Assembly: GCA_027257055.1 (NCBI GenBank)
Contig: JAPVLO010000277.1
Span: forward strand, 930,001 to 994,000
Length of the DNA stretch: 64,000 nt
Origin: Cephalopachus bancanus
Lineage: Eukaryota; Chordata; Mammalia; Primates; Tarsiidae
Reading direction: 5' to 3'
The position numbers and the translations under genes are program-made. Under the pieces are notes generated by a model. It made no database searches. It was not told the origin of the DNA and saw only the letters and a list, made by a program, of their open reading frames with translations. Of the stretch, positions 1 to 12,729 are shown piece by piece (position 1 is the first letter of the stretch; every line of letters starts with the position of its first letter).

Positions 1-1096
1 ATATATAATGAAGAAAAGCTCGTATTACAAAGGTCAAAAAATTTAAATCTACTATAGTTGAAGCAATATGCTGGTGCCAGAAAAGATAAGCCTGTCATTG
101 CAGGACAATTTAAATCTAAAAGTAGATCCAATTGTTTATTTCATTTTGCACATAGTAAAAGAGGACTTCATAATTGGATTAAATACATATTTAATTCAAG
201 TGAAATTAATTTCATTATAAAGAATGAGGTAGAAATATATTATTTTGCAAATAACTACTTCACACTTTACAATTAAATTTAACAGACAGACGATCCAGAT
301 GGATTAAGTATTGAGATGCGTGAAAGAAAATTCTAAATAACCAAAAAAATACCTGTGAAGCAAATACCTATGAAAATGTACTTGAAATAGTGACGTTCTC
401 TAAGACCCAAATGCCAAAAACCATTAAAAAATGATAATTTGACTATCAAAAATTAAACAGAATGATGTAAAGCAAAACTACCAAGCAAAAACACAGTTAA
501 ATAATAATAAACTGAGGAAAATTATTTGCAGTGCGCATGACTGAACAATCCCCAGTATTCTTAAGCCAACAAACAATTAATGTATTATGCCCTTCTTACA
601 TGATAAGCCCTATTCTGATCATGAAAAGGATAAACAAGACGGGCATGATCCCTGCAGTAACTGAGCTCCTCTTACAAAATACTGAGAATAATTTTTTTTC
701 TAAGGAACAAGCAGCATGATCAGAAATTCACAGACGAAATTTTTAAAACGTCTTTCAAGCACATACGACAGGAAGCTCCACATCGGCCGGGTTCAGTGGC
801 TCAGCCTGTCGTATTCCTCCCCCTGCGCCCTCACGTCAACATAGCACCTAGCATCTGCATAACCACAGGGGAACACGCCTGCAGGAGCTCTGTGCATATC
901 TCAGACTCAAGACGTAGCCTTGCGAAGAAACATGAACACCAGAGGAAATGTTAGCCTCTAATGCCTACTGCTTTAGGAACCAGTAAACACAGTCGACCCA
1001 CTTGTGAGATAAACATAAAGCCTCATACGGGAAGGCCTGCTTTTGAGCAGATTAGTGGTTGCTAAACTAAGTGGAAGGTGGAATGGAGAATGACTA
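1..1096. other. AT-rich sequence, no gene seen
   Basis: I see no convincing exon, RNA gene or long repeat here. Only a short Alu left-arm scrap is recognisable at about 783-815, where the usual GGCTCAGCCTGT core appears. Short open frames are uninterrupted by chance in AT-rich DNA and have no family features. Confidence 0.4.
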
Positions 1097-1178
1097 CTTT
1101 TTTTTTTTTTTTTAAGTTGAAGTCTCACTCTGTCACCCAGGCTGGAGAGCAGCGGCACGCTCCCGGCCAGTGCGGGGT
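1097..1178 (-). repeat. Alu right-arm fragment, antisense
   Basis: A T-run is followed by GTCTCACTCTGTCACCCAGG, the complement of the Alu 3' end. Only about 80 bp remain before the similarity stops. Confidence 0.7.
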
Positions 1179-1204
1179 CTCTTTTCCGGTCAATGAAACT
1201 GCTT

Positions 1205-1335
1205 TGGAACTAAATAGAAGTGATGGTTGCATAGTATATGTAATGCGCTATGAATGTTACTGAATTGTACACATGAAAATGGTTAATTCTGTTATGTGAA
1301 TTTGTCTTTTAAAAAGAGAATAAAGGTAGCTCTAT
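1205..1335 (+). repeat. L1 3'-UTR-like fragment
   Basis: The stretch with GATGGTTGCATAGT and TGAATTGTACACATGAAAAT has the typical order of an old L1 3' UTR (hypothetical last 130 bp). It is short and diverged. Confidence 0.5.
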
Positions 1336-1654
1336 TTGAAAAAAAAGTAAAAACATGTTTTAAAAGGCAAAAACACACACGCACACACACATTTTGAAGA
1401 GACAGAGCACATATACCAGACGTAGATATGGCAGAGATGTTTGAGTTACCAAGATAATTTTGAACAACTCTTATTTAAAACAACTGTGATTACTTAATAT
1501 GCTTCATTAATATGCTAAGGTCTCTAATGGAAGGGTGGAGAGCACACAAGAGCAGATAAGTCATGTCGGCATGGAGACGAGAATTCTAAGGAAGAATCAA
1601 AAGGAAACGCTAGAAATCAAAACTCTGCAGCAGACATGAAGACTGCTTTTGATG

Positions 1655-1975
1655 GGTGTGTTAATTTTCTAGGACTTCCATAACAAAATACCACAGAACA
1701 ACAGAATTTTATTTTTCCACAGTTCTTGAGACTCAAAGTCCAAAACGTGGTGTCAGCAGGTTTGGTTTCCCTGAAACCTGCAGATGGCCAGCCACCTTCT
1801 CAGTGGACTCGTGTGGCCTTTTTTCTGTGCACATACCTAGTGTCCCTTCCTCTTCTTCTAAGGACACCAGAAATAAAGACCTTATCTCCAAAAACTGTTG
1901 CATCCAAAAGTACTGAGAGTTGGGACTTCAACATATGAATCTTAGGGAGCGCAATTCAGCCCATAATATCCCACC
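1655..1975 (+). repeat. Ancient interspersed repeat (first of three copies)
   Basis: It begins GTTAATTTTCTAGGACTTCC and ends CAATTCAGCCCATAATA. The same family recurs at 29366-30035 and 59010-59640. Shared landmarks are the block around ATAACAAAATACCACAGA, the GATGGCCA block and the AACATATGAAT block near the 3' end. The ends look LTR-like, but I do not assign a family name. Confidence 0.55.
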
Positions 1976-2639
1976 CGCTAGACCCCAAATTGATCCCCCA
2001 AATTTATGTTCTTCTCACCTGCTAAGTATACTCATTCTATCTCAACAATCCAAAAGTCTTAACCCCTTCCAGGATCAACTCTAAGTCCAAAGTCTCATCT
2101 AAATACCATCTAAATCAAGTTTTTGTGAGACTCAATGGATGGTTTATCCTGAGGGAAAATTCCTCTCCAGCTGTGAATCCTTGAAACCAGACAAGATATA
2201 TGCTTCAAAACTACAGTGATGGGAAAGGGAATGAACGGACATCCCCATTTCAAAAGGGGAGAGACCGGAAAGAAGATGGGGGCGATGGGTCCCCAGTAAG
2301 TCCAAAATCTAGCAGGGCAAAATTCATTCTATCTTTTTAATGCTGATAGCAGGAAGCTCTCATCAGGATTCAAAGAAATCAGAAATTGCATACCTTTTGT
2401 AAGGGGGAATGTAAAATGAATCCTTTCGGGGAAATGTTGGACAGATGGGGTTTTTTAATTGTTGATGACACAATAATTGTATATACAGAGGATGCCAAAA
2501 CAATGTATTCTCATTTTAAGAAAGGGAAAAATTGTATTAAAATTGCAATACTCAATAAGATGAATACAAGACACGTTTGACTTCTGCAATTACAAGAGGT
2601 GCTCAAAGTGGCAACCATCAGCATCCGGACACTTTTAAT
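1976..2639. other. Unclassified intergenic sequence
   Basis: No gene, RNA or recognised repeat. An open frame at 2386-2580 has no family features. Confidence 0.35.
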
Positions 2640-4010
2640 TACAGTGAACATCTCTCAAAATGGCTATGCATTTTGGGTGGGCACCACCCCCTTCCCCCCC
2701 ACCCCGGCCCCGGGTATTTATGGGATACAAAGTGATATTTCCATATGTGTATACGATGCAATGGTGAAACAGGATAACTGGCATGTCCATCACCTCAAAC
2801 ATTTATCATTTATCTGCATTATAAACATTCAAAATCCTCTTTCTACCTTTTAAAAAATATACAACAAATTATAGTTATCATATTCACCCCACAGTGCTAC
2901 AGAATATCAGCACTCATTCCGTTTCTACCTGTAATATTTTAACAGTTAACCAACCTCTCCTCATCCTCCCTGCCCCTTCTCTTGACACATTCTATTATCC
3001 ACCATTCTACTCGCTACTTCTATGACTCGAAAATTTCTCTCTTAGCTCCCACATATGAGTGAGACCATAAAGTATTTACCCTTCTGTGCCTGATTTCTGT
3101 GCCCTCCAGGCTTATCCTTGTTACCACAAATGACAGAATATTCATTCTTCGGAAAGAATTTCATTCTTTCCATACATTTTTAGTCTAGAAATTGCACATA
3201 TTCCATTTCATATACGAAGGGGGACCCCCAAAAAACAGAATTACCTTTTGGGAAGGGGAGGACCCTGGTAGCTAGGCTCCCCCTGCTAGGTATAGCAGTG
3301 CACCAGCTAGTGTTGTGTGTTACAATTTGTGGAAGAAACGTCCTGAGCCGTGGCAAACAGGTGACTGGTTCTTTTCCCGTGACAATGCACCCGCCCACAC
3401 CACGCTGGATGTTCAGCCATTTTTGACCAAAAGCAGCATGACCCCCCTGTGCCCCACCCACAGCTTTCACCCCATATCTCCCCGAGTGACTTTTTTGTGT
3501 TTCCCTGGGTGAAAAAAAAGTCCCCAAAGGGAAAGATTTCACCATGTGGAAGAAGTAAAATAAAAAGTGGCAAAAGCATGAAAAGACATTGAAATTGACA
3601 AGTCCAAAAACTGTGAGACGTGGGAAAAAATCCTCCCATCAGTCGATAGACGTATTGCACTAGAGAGCACTATGAAGGTGACTGAAATTTAAACATATAA
3701 GAATAAATACACAATTTATAAATAACTTCCAGGATTTGGGGGATCCCTCCTTGTATACACGTGTATACCACATTTTCCTCATCTATCTCTTTATCGATGG
3801 GCACTTGGAGTGGTTCCATATCTTAGCTATTGTGAATAGAGCTGCAATAAACTTGAGGGTCCAGATAGTCCTTTGAATTACTAATTTCTCTTCCTTTGGA
3901 TAAATACCCAGTGGCAGTATTGCTGGATAATATGGTAGTTCTATTTTTCATTTTTAAAGTAACTTCTGTGCTGCTTATCTTTTGTTATTAATTTTATTTT
4001 ATTTTGAATT
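2640..4010 (-). mobile_element. L1 3' portion, antisense, interrupted by a mariner element
   Basis: Read on the minus strand this is the 3' end of an old L1. Landmarks on the plus strand are AGCTCCCACATATGAGTGAG at about 3044 and, beyond the mariner, TATTGTGAATAGAGCTGCAA at about 3830. The L1 stops at 3210 and resumes at 3758, so the mariner (3213-3755) was inserted later. Confidence 0.7.
3213..3755 (+). mobile_element. Deleted mariner-family transposon (copy 1)
   Basis: Termini are imperfect inverted repeats: TACGAAGGGGGACCCCCAAA on the left, and on the right the complement reads TACAAGGAGGGATCCCCCAA. TA dinucleotides flank both ends, as expected for Tc1/mariner insertion. The interior (3360-3660) still encodes a degenerate C-terminal transposase block with DNAPAHT, the usual mariner catalytic-region motif, followed by remnants of the FPK-like segment in broken frames. 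At 543 bp it is a deletion derivative of a ~1.3-kb element and cannot encode a functional enzyme. It sits inside an older L1. Confidence 0.75.
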
Positions 4011-5129
4011 CAAGCAATGCATGTGAAGATTTTTTGCATAGGTAGATTGCTTGATGATGAGGTTTGGGCTTCTGACGAGCCCACTCCCCAGTGGTAAATA
4101 TGGTTCCCTATGGTTGGTTTTTGGGTTTTTTTTTACCCTTATTTTCCCCTCCCTCCTCCCTTTCATAGCTCCCAGTGTCTCTTGTGCCCATGTGTTCCCA
4201 GTGTCTAGCTTTCACTTTTGTGGGAGAATATGCTGTCTTCAGTCTTCTGTTTCTGTGATAACTTGTTAGAATGATGGCTTCCAGCTGCATCCATGTTGCT
4301 ATAAATGACATCATTCTGTTCTTTTTTATGACTGCATAGTATTCCGTGGTGTACATATACCACATTTTCTTTATCCAGACCACCATCAATGGGCACCTGG
4401 GTTGGCTCCATGTTTTTGCTCTTGTGATAAATATACGAGTATGGGTGTCTTTTTGGAGGAATAATGTATGCTTCCTTGGGCATATACCCAGTAGGATTGC
4501 CGAGTCAAATGGTAAATCTAATTTTAGGTTTTTAAGAAATCTCCAAACTACTTTCCACGAGGATGAACTAGCTTATAGTCTCACCAATGGTGTACAAGTA
4601 TTCCCTTTTCTCCACAGTCTTGCCAACATGTTGTTTTATGTCTTTTTAATAATAGCCATTCTGACTGGTGTGAAAGGGTATCTCATTGTAGTTTTGACTT
4701 ACATTTCTCTGATGGTTAGTAATGTTGAGCACTTTTTTCATATGTGTTGGTCACTTGTATGTCTTCTTTTGAGAAGTATCTGTTCCTGTCCTTTGCCCAC
4801 TTTTTAATAGGGTTGTTTTTTTAATGTTGATTCATTTGAATTCCTTATAGATTATGGATGCTGTATCAGGTGCATAGTTTGTGAAAATTTTTCTTACATT
4901 CTGTGGATTGTTTCTTTACTCTGGTGAAGGTTTATTTTGCTGTGTAGAAGCTTTTTAAATAAGTTCCTACTTGTCAATTTTAGTTTTTGCCATCTCTGCT
5001 TTTGTGGGCTTGGTCATGAATTCATTGCCTAGGGTGATGCCTGGGAGAGTGTTCTCTACATTTCCTTCTAAGATATTTACAGTTTGGGGTCTTACATTTA
5101 AGTATTTATCCATTTTCAGTTAGTTGTTG

Positions 5130-5411
5130 TATATGGTGGCTCCTACCTGTAATCCCAACACTTTGGGAAGCCGAGGTGAGAGACTTGCTTGAGTCAGGGA
5201 GTTCAAGACTAGCCTGGGCAGCATAGTGAGAACTTGTCTCTACAAAAAAATCAAAAACTTAGTTGAGCATGCTCCATGCCTACTTGGAAGCCTGAAGCAG
5301 GAAGATTGCCTGAGACCAGGAGGTTGAGGCTGCGGTGAACATGATCATGGCACTGCACTCCAGCCTGAGTGACAGAGTGAGACCTCGACTCAAAAAAAAA
5401 AAAAAAAAAAT
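5130..5411 (+). repeat. Alu dimer
   Basis: Both arms and an A-tail are present (CTGTAATCCCAACACTTTGG to the A-run at 5392-5410). It is inserted in the antisense L1. Confidence 0.85.
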
Positions 5412-8400
5412 GGTTGCATATGGTAATAGAAAGGTATCCAACTTCATTCTTCTGCATATGGTCAACCAGGTTTTCCTAGCGCCATTTGTTGAAAAGAGTG
5501 TCTTTTCCCTAGTAGTTTATTTTTGTTAGTTTTGTCAAAGATGAGTTGGTTGTAGGTCAGTATTTTTATTTCTGAGTTCTTTAACAGGTTCCATGGGTCT
5601 ATTTTTGTACCTGCACCATGCTATTTTGGTTACTCTACCTTGTAGTAAAGCTTGAAGTTTGGCAGTGCAATGCCTCTGGCTTTGTTCTTTTTGCTGAGGA
5701 TTGCTTTGGCCATTGGGTTCTTTTTACTTCCATACGAATTTAAGTATTGTCTTTTCTAGATTTGTGAAAAATGCTAGCAGTTTGATAGAAATTGCATTGA
5801 ACCTGTAGATTGCTTTGGGTATGAACATCTTAATGATATAGATTTTCTCAATTCATGAGCATAAAATATTTTTCCTTTTTTTTTTGCTGTGTCATCTTTG
5901 ATTTCTTTCAGCGGTGTTTTATAGTTCTCCTTGTAGCTGTCTTTCACGTCTTCGGTTAGATGTGTTCCAAGGTATTTTGGGGGGGAGGGGGTATTGGAAA
6001 CAGGACTATGCTTTTGATTTGGTTCTCAGTCTGTTTGTTGTTGGTGTATAGGAATACCACTGATTTTTAAGCATTGATTTTGTATCCTGAGACACTACTG
6101 AAGTCATTTATTAGTGCTAGAAGATTTTCGGTGGAATTTTGGGGGTTTTCTAGGTATAGAATCATATCATCTATGAAAAGAGATAATTTAACTTCATTTT
6201 TTTCCTATTTGGGCACTCCTCTTTTTTTTTCTCTTGCCTATGGCTCGGTCTAGGACTCCCAGTCCTATGTTTAATAGAAGTAATGAGAGTGGACACCCTT
6301 GTCTTGTTCCAGTTCTGAGGGGGACTGCTTCCAGCTTCTGCCCGTTAAGTATGATGTTGGCTGCAGGCTTGTCATACATGGCTCTTTTTATTTTGAGAAA
6401 TAATCCTTTGATGCCTAGATGGTTTAGAGTTTTTATTATGAAACAATGTTGGTTTTTATCAAATGCTTTTTCTGCATCTACTGAGGTAATCATGTGGTTC
6501 TTGGTTTTACTTCCGTTTATGTAGTGGGTTATATTTATTGATTTGCATATATCGAGCCAGTTTCGAATCCTGAGAATAAAGCCCACCTGGTCATGATAAA
6601 CAATACAGATGATGTCCTGTTAGATGCAGTTTGCTAGTATTTTGTGGAGGATTTTTAAATCTATGTCTGTCAAGGATATTGGCCTGTAATTTTATGTTTT
6701 TGCTGTGGCTTTGCCATTTTTAGGTATCAGGATGATGTTGGCTTCATAGAATGAATTAGAGAGGAGTCTTTCCTGTCAATTGCTTGGAATACTTTCAGTG
6801 GGATTGGTACCAGCTCTTCCTGGTATGTCTGCTAAAATTCAACTGTCAATCCATCTGGTCCAAGGTGTTTTGGGGGTTTGTTTGTTTGTTTGTTTGTTGT
6901 TTGTTTGTTTTTGTTCCATAGGTAGGTCTTTTATTACTAATTCAATTCAGAAACTCATTATCGGTTGGTTCAGAGATTTAAGTTCTTCCTGTTTCAATTT
7001 GGGAGGTTATGTATTCTAGAAATGTGTCTATTTCCTCTAGATTTTCTAGCTTACATGCATATGGATGTTTATCATAATCGCTGATAATCTTTTTTTCCAG
7101 GATCAGTTGGTAATATCACCTTTTTTCATTTCTGATTGTATTTAGGCAAATTTTTTGTCTATCTTTTTTTGTTAATCTGGTCAGGGGTCTGTCAATCTTA
7201 TTTAACTTTTCAAAGAATCAGATTTCAACTCATTGATTATTTGGTTTTGGGTCTTTTTGATCTTAATTTTGTTTAGTTTTGTCCAAACTTTGGTTCTTTC
7301 TTTTCCTCTGCTAACTTTGAGTGTCATTTGTTCTTGTTTTTCCAGTTTCCTTTGATGTGATGTTAGACTGTTTTTTGAGACCTTTCTATTTTCTTGATAT
7401 GGACATATAATTATGTAAACTTTCTTCTCAGCATCGTTTTAATGGCATTGTAGAGGTTTTGGTTTGTTTTATCTTTATTTTCATTTTGTTTCTAGGGACC
7501 TTTTTATTTCTGTCTTGATTTTTGTGTTTCCCCAAAAACTGTTTAGGAGCATATTGTTTAATGTTCATTTGTGTGTTTTTGAGCATTCCTGGTGGTGTTG
7601 ATATTTATTTTTATTGAAGAAGATGATTTTTACTTTTTAGAATTTATTTAGAATTTATGCCCTGTGTTGAGTATGCATGCACTCAAGGTAGATATTTCCT
7701 GCTGTTTAATTGAACATAAGTATTATACAGTGTCCTTCATTGTCCTTTTTTACTTTTATTGGTTTAAAGTCTGTTTGTCTGATATAAGAATAGAAACTTC
7801 TGATCTTTTTGATTTCCACTGTGTGGAAGATCTTTCTCTATTCCTTTACCTTGAGCCTATGTGTGTCATTAGAAATGAAATGGGTTTCCTGAAGGCAGTA
7901 GAAGGATGAATTTTTAATTCAAGTTGCCACTTTGTGCCTTTTAAGTGGTGCTTTCAGGCTATGAATGTTCAAGTTAGCTACTGATATGTGAGGGTTTGTT
8001 CCATATATCTGTTAAGAAGTTGTTTTGTGTTCTAAGTTTTGTGGTTGATTTGTATGGTCTGTAAGCTATGGCTTACATGTGCTTTTATGGTGAGTGGTAT
8101 TGTTTCATTTCCATGTTTAGAACTCCTGTAAGTATCTCTTCTGGGGCTGGCATGGAGGTAACAGATTCTCTTAGTGCTTGCTTGTAGGGGAAGGACTTTT
8201 AATTCTTCATTTATAAAGCTTAATTTGGCAGGGTAAGAAATTCTTGACTAGCTTTTTTTTAGACTGCGAAAAATGAGCCTCCAATCTCTTCTGGTTTATA
8301 AGATTTCTGCTAAGAGGCCTGCTGCTATTCTGATGGGTCACCCTTGGAAAGTGGTCTGTCCCTTCTCTCTAGCTGCCCTTAAGATTTTGTCTTTCATACT

Positions 8401-9128
8401 GACCTTGGCTAGTCTAATGACTATTCCTTGGGATGGGCATCAAATGAGGTCTCCGAATTTCATGTATCTGCATGTCAGTCTCCCTAACAAGATAGGAAAA
8501 GTTTTCTTAGATACTATCTTCAAACACTTTTTCCAAGTTGTTCTCACTTTCCCCTTCTCTTTCAGGAATGCTTATCAAATGTAAATTTGGTCTTTTTACA
8601 TAATCCCACATCTCTTGAAGACTTTGTTCATTTAAAAAAAATTTTTTTTCTAATTTTTGTCAGACTGGGTTCATTCAAAGGATTGATCTTCAAGTTCTGA
8701 AATTATTTCTTCTGCCTTGTCAAGTCTGCTCTTAAGGCATGCATGCAATTGTGTTTTGAGGTTCCTGGAGCAAATTCTTCATTTCCAGGAGTTCAGTATG
8801 GTTCTTTCTTAGGATGACCAAGTCAGCTTTTACTTCCTGGACTGTTTTTATCGCCTATTTGATTTAGATATCCACTTTCTCTTGAATCTTGTTAGTCTGT
8901 TTGCCACACATATTCTGAATTCTATAGCCGTTATTATAGACAATTCATTCTGGCTGACATCAGAAACTGATAAGACTCTTTGTGGGTATCAGAACTTTGG
9001 CTTTGGGGATTGCTGGTGTTCTTGGGCTGATTTATCCTCATCTGTAGGGGTAGACTCTTTTAATTTTTTTATTTGTAATGTTTTTTATTCATTAAATTTG
9101 CTATTATTGGGATAAAGTCTTATAATGT

Positions 9129-9182
9129 TTCCTTCTCTCTCTTCTCTCTCTCTCTCTCTCTCTCTCACTCTCTCTCTCTTTT
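9129..9182 (+). repeat. CT microsatellite
   Basis: Nearly pure (CT)n over about 50 bp at the 5' side of the long antisense L1. Confidence 0.9.
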
Positions 9183-9410
9183 ATAGATGTGTCCTTGGTG
9201 TGTGATGTATGTGGTCCATTGGTTTCTTTAAGTGTCCCAACTCCCCATCCTCTCCCTGACACACAGGCCGCAGGGGCAGTGGCAGTAGTAGCAGCATAGG
9301 AGGGGCCCAGGGGTAAATTCTTGATTTCTTTTTTTGACTAATTTGTTATTAGTGTCTGGAAATGCTACTATTTTTTTGCATGTAAAGTTTTTATTCTGTA
9401 ACTTTACTGA

Positions 9411-9748
9411 ACTGGGTTTTTTTTTTTGGTTTTGATTTTGGTTTTTGGTTTTTTTGTGAGGGTCAGAGTCTCACTCTGTGCCCAGGCTGGAGTGCTGAGG
9501 CACACTCATGGCCACCACAGCCTCGGCCCACTGGGCTCCGGTGATCCTTCCACTTCAACCTTCCAAGTAGCTGGAACTACAGGCATGTGCCCTCATGCCC
9601 AGCTAATTTTTCTTGATTTGTTGTAGAGATGAGGTCTCACCAAGTTGCCCAGGCTGGTTTCGAACTCATGGTCTTGGGCAATCCTCTCACCTCGGCCTCC
9701 CAAAGTGCTAAGATTATAGGCATGAGTCACCACACCTCTCCAGAATTT
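9411..9748 (-). repeat. Alu, antisense
   Basis: A T-run is followed by the complement of both Alu arms, ending near GGCATGAGTCACCACACC. Confidence 0.8.
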
Positions 9749-9931
9749 GTTTATCAGTTGCAGAAGTTTTTGGTAAATTCTTTTTTCAAGTTTCTGTATA
9801 TAAAATCATGTAGTCTGCAAAGGGGGGACAAACTTATTTCTCTAGTATAATTTGGATGCCTTTTATAGCTTTCTCTTGCCTGATTGCTTTGACTAGGACT
9901 TTAACACTATATTGAATAAGAATGATGAAAG

Positions 9932-10197
9932 TAGCCGGGCTCGGTGGCTCAGCCTGTAATCCCACGCCTTTGAGAGGCTGAGGTTCAAGACCCGGCCTGG
10001 GCAACTTGGTGAGACCTCATCTCTACAATAAATCAAAAATGAGCCGGGCGTGGTAGCGTGCACCTGTAGTTCCAGCTACTCAGCAGACTGAAGTGGAAGG
10101 ATTGCCGGAGCCCAGCAGGTCGAGGCTGCGGTGGCTGGGAGCAGCCACTGCATTCCAGTCTGGGTGACAGAGTGAGACTCCAACTCAAAAAAAAAAG
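9932..10197 (+). repeat. Alu, lineage-specific type
   Basis: Starts GCCGGGCTCGGTGGCTCAGC and ends in the A-run after GAGACTCCAACTC. TSD-like AAGAATGATGAAAGT flanks both sides. Confidence 0.9.
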
Positions 10198-10316
10198 AAT
10201 GATGAAAGTGGCAATCCTTGCCTTGTTCCAGTTCCTAGTCATAAGATTTTTCAGCTTTTCCCATTCAATATGATGTTAGTTGTGGGTTTGTCATATATGG
10301 CCTTTATTGTGTTGAG

Positions 10317-10615
10317 GTCTTTTTCTTTTTCTTTGGTCAAGGTCTCACTCTGTCACCCAGGCTAGAGTCCAGTAGCATAATCACAGCTCACTGCAGCCTC
10401 GACCTCCTGGGCTCAGTCAATCCTTCCACCTCAGTTTCCCAAAGTTCTGAGATGATAGCTATGCACCGCCATTTTTAAATTTTGTTTATTTTCTATAGAG
10501 ACAAGGCCTTGTTGTGTTGCCTATGCTGGTTTTGAGCTCATAGGCGCATGCAATCTTCCCACTTTGGCCTCCCAAAGTACTAGGATTACAAGTGTGAGCC
10601 ACCATGCCTGGTCCC
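10317..10615 (-). repeat. Alu, antisense
   Basis: GGTCTCACTCTGTCACCCAG through GTGAGCCACCATGCCTGG, the complement of an old Alu dimer. Confidence 0.85.
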
Positions 10616-11269
10616 TTTTACTTCTATACATAATTTATGGAGTTTTTTTAAATCATGAAGTTATGTTGAATTTTATCAAATGCTTTTTATACAGCTATTG
10701 AGATGGTCATGTCCTTTGTCCTGTTGGTGTGATGTATTACATTCATTAATCTGCTTATGTTGAAATATCCTTGGACCCCTGGGATCAATCCCACTTAGTC
10801 ATGATGTATTATCTTTTCAATGTGTTGTTGGATTTAGTTTGCTAGTATTCTTTGAGGACTATTTTCACCTATATTTATCAGGAATATTAATCTGTACTTT
10901 TGTTGTTGTTGTGTTCTTGTCTGGTTTTAATATCAAATGAATTAGAAAGAATTCCTTCCTCTTTAATTTTTTTGAAATAGTTGGAAAAGAATTAGTGTTA
11001 GGTCTTCAAAGGTTTAGTAGATTTCAGCAGTCTTGGTTCTGGGCTTTTCTTTGTTGGGAAGCTTTTCATTGGTGATTCAATCTCATTACTTGTTATTGAT
11101 CTGTTCCATTTTCTGTTTGTTTCTATGAGTTATCTTGGTGAGTTACATGTGTCCTGCAATTTATCTATTTCCTCTAATTTTTTCAATTTGTTAGCATATG
11201 GTTGTTCACTGGAGTCGCTAATGATTCTTTGTATTTCTGTAATACCCGTTGTAATTTTTTTCTTGACAG

Positions 11270-11870
11270 AAGCTGGGAAATAGGAGTAGAGACCTTACCT
11301 ATGGACAAGCAAAGATAAAAATGACATCAGATTTCTCCTCAGAAACTATATAAACAAGAAGAGGATGGAGTGAAATATTTTAAATATATGAGATATTTAA
11401 AATGTTTTAAAAAACATTTGTCTTAGAACTCTCTAGCAAAAGTACCTTTCAAATGAAAGGAAACATAAATAATCTCTTAGACAAAACAACAATAGAAAAA
11501 ATTTGTCACCAGTAGACCTGCCTACAACAAATGTAAAAGGAAACTCTTCACCAATTAAAAAAAAAAAAAAAAAGCGTTTGGTAGTAATGGGAAACTGTCA
11601 GGGGACAGGGGTGGAATGGGCAGTGGAGGGAAACTGCTAGGGGACGGAGGGGCATACCTCATCACCAAGGATACCTGCATAATCCATGTTTGTATACCTA
11701 ACCTTGACTTGTACCCCAAATCTTTATAATAAAAAAGATAAAAGATAAATAAAAACTAATATATTCAGTGAAGTTGCAGGATACAAAATTGACGTACAAA
11801 TATCAGTTGTGCTTCCATCCAGAAGCAAATAAAGAAAACAATCTCATTTATAATAGCATTGAAGGCCAAA
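11270..11870 (+). mobile_element. L1 fragments, sense, including a young-type 3' end
   Basis: 11270-11560 resembles an L1 coding fragment. 11572-11745 is the G-rich 3' UTR of the lineage's own L1 (GGGAAACTGTCAGGGGACAG, then TACCTGCATAATCC), followed by AATAAAAAAG. 11760-11870 is another ORF2 scrap. The same G-rich 3' end recurs at 38630-38790 and 56603-56785. Confidence 0.6.
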
Positions 11871-11958
11871 GAGAGAGGATTGCCTGATCCTAGGCATTTG
11901 GGACCTCGTCTCTACAATAAATCAAGAAAAATTAGTGGGTGTGGTGGCACATGCCTTT
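11860..11958 (+). repeat. Alu fragment (middle portion)
   Basis: GAGAGGATTGCCTGATCC through the linker and start of the right arm, cut off at about 11958. Confidence 0.7.
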
Positions 11959-11959
11959 A

Positions 11960-12085
11960 GGTTTTTTCCCCTTGGAAGGCAGAACAGAAGGACGCCGGGC
12001 CAGCAGGTTTTTGGCCTGCTGAATCAGCCGTGGGCGGTGCCATAGCACCCATCATGCAATGGGCAAACAGTTTAGTTTAAAAAAG
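11960..12085 (-). mobile_element. Mariner fragment (copy 4, strongly deleted)
   Basis: It shares ACCCATCATGCAATGGGC and gapped flanking similarity with the antisense mariner at 13270-13300. It lies next to LTR material in the same arrangement as the 13-kb copy, which supports a duplicated unit. Confidence 0.45.
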
Positions 12086-12725
12086 AAGAGAATTTTAGCA
12101 AAAAAGCTCTAAAAATAGCTTAAGATGCCCTATTCCAAGAACAAAGATGTGTTTCCCTAAAAAACCCACAAACCTTTATGACAAGTTTAAAAAGACCCAA
12201 ATAAGAAAAAACATGCTTAATTTCATAATTTGGAAGACGTGAAATGCAGACAATGGGGGCCCTCTCTGTCCCCAAAACCAAAGTAACAGCTTTAAAACAA
12301 TCCTTGCCAAAAATCCCAATAGAAAATTTTTCTTACCATAAGAAGGGGCACTCCCCCCTGCAAGTTCGAAATTATATTCACCGCATAGCCCCTTTCTCCT
12401 TTTTTTCTGTCCCAGCCCCTTTGGTGCCTGGTTCTAGAAGATTGCTGAGCCCACTGCTTCCCCACTCCCCTCGTTTCAACTTGCCTTCCCCATCTTCTAC
12501 CCATAAATCTCTACCTCCGGCTCTGGTTGTCCTCTCCCTTGTTCCCAGCTCCCTTGGAAGCCTTTTAAGGCAGAGGGGGATTTACCCAAAACCCAGCAGG
12601 TTGAATCTTTCAGTCAAAACCGTAAATTCATTCCAGCATTCCCCGTTTTGGCCCAACAGAGTTGAACTACAACTTAAAAAAAAAACAGTGGGTCGGTGGC
12701 CACTGATGTAACACGCTCCCTTATT
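12086..12725 (+). mobile_element. Nested LTR composite, decayed copy A
   Basis: The outer LTR (homologous to 13431-14781 and 21516-22386) is seen as TGCTTAATTTCATA before 12240 and as TAAATTCATTCCAGCATT and GGTGGCCACTGATGTAACAC after 12612. An inner LTR lies at 12240-12612, starting TGAAATGCAGACAA and ending TTGAATCTTTCA. An open frame at 12244-12711 is fortuitous, since it runs across both elements. Confidence 0.5.
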
Positions 12726-12729
12726 GGAT

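Larger units (their letters stand above)
4015..9310 (-). mobile_element. Long antisense L1 (older lineage)
   Basis: About 5.3 kb of L1 in reverse, with one Alu (5130-5411) inserted. The 3' end lies near 4015. Minus-strand ORF2 landmarks include the reverse-transcriptase segment at 6194-6586 (DAEKAFDK and GTRQGCPLS blocks). Frameshifts and stops are frequent, so it is dead. The 5' part toward 9 kb is less recognisable. A GTTT microsatellite lies at about 6877-6912. Confidence 0.75.
9311..11265 (-). mobile_element. Second antisense L1 fragment with three nested Alus
   Basis: The same ORF2 region seen at 6250-6450 recurs here (around 10205-10300, GTCATATATGGCC landmark), so this is a separate, older L1 copy. 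Alus interrupt it at 9411-9748, 9932-10197 and 10317-10615. Confidence 0.65.

Noticed and set aside
6194..6586. Reverse-transcriptase ORF as a gene
   Set aside because: It is a fragment of L1 ORF2 in a decayed antisense element.
12244..12711. 155-codon ORF
   Set aside because: It runs across two nested LTRs into their flank, so it is fortuitous.
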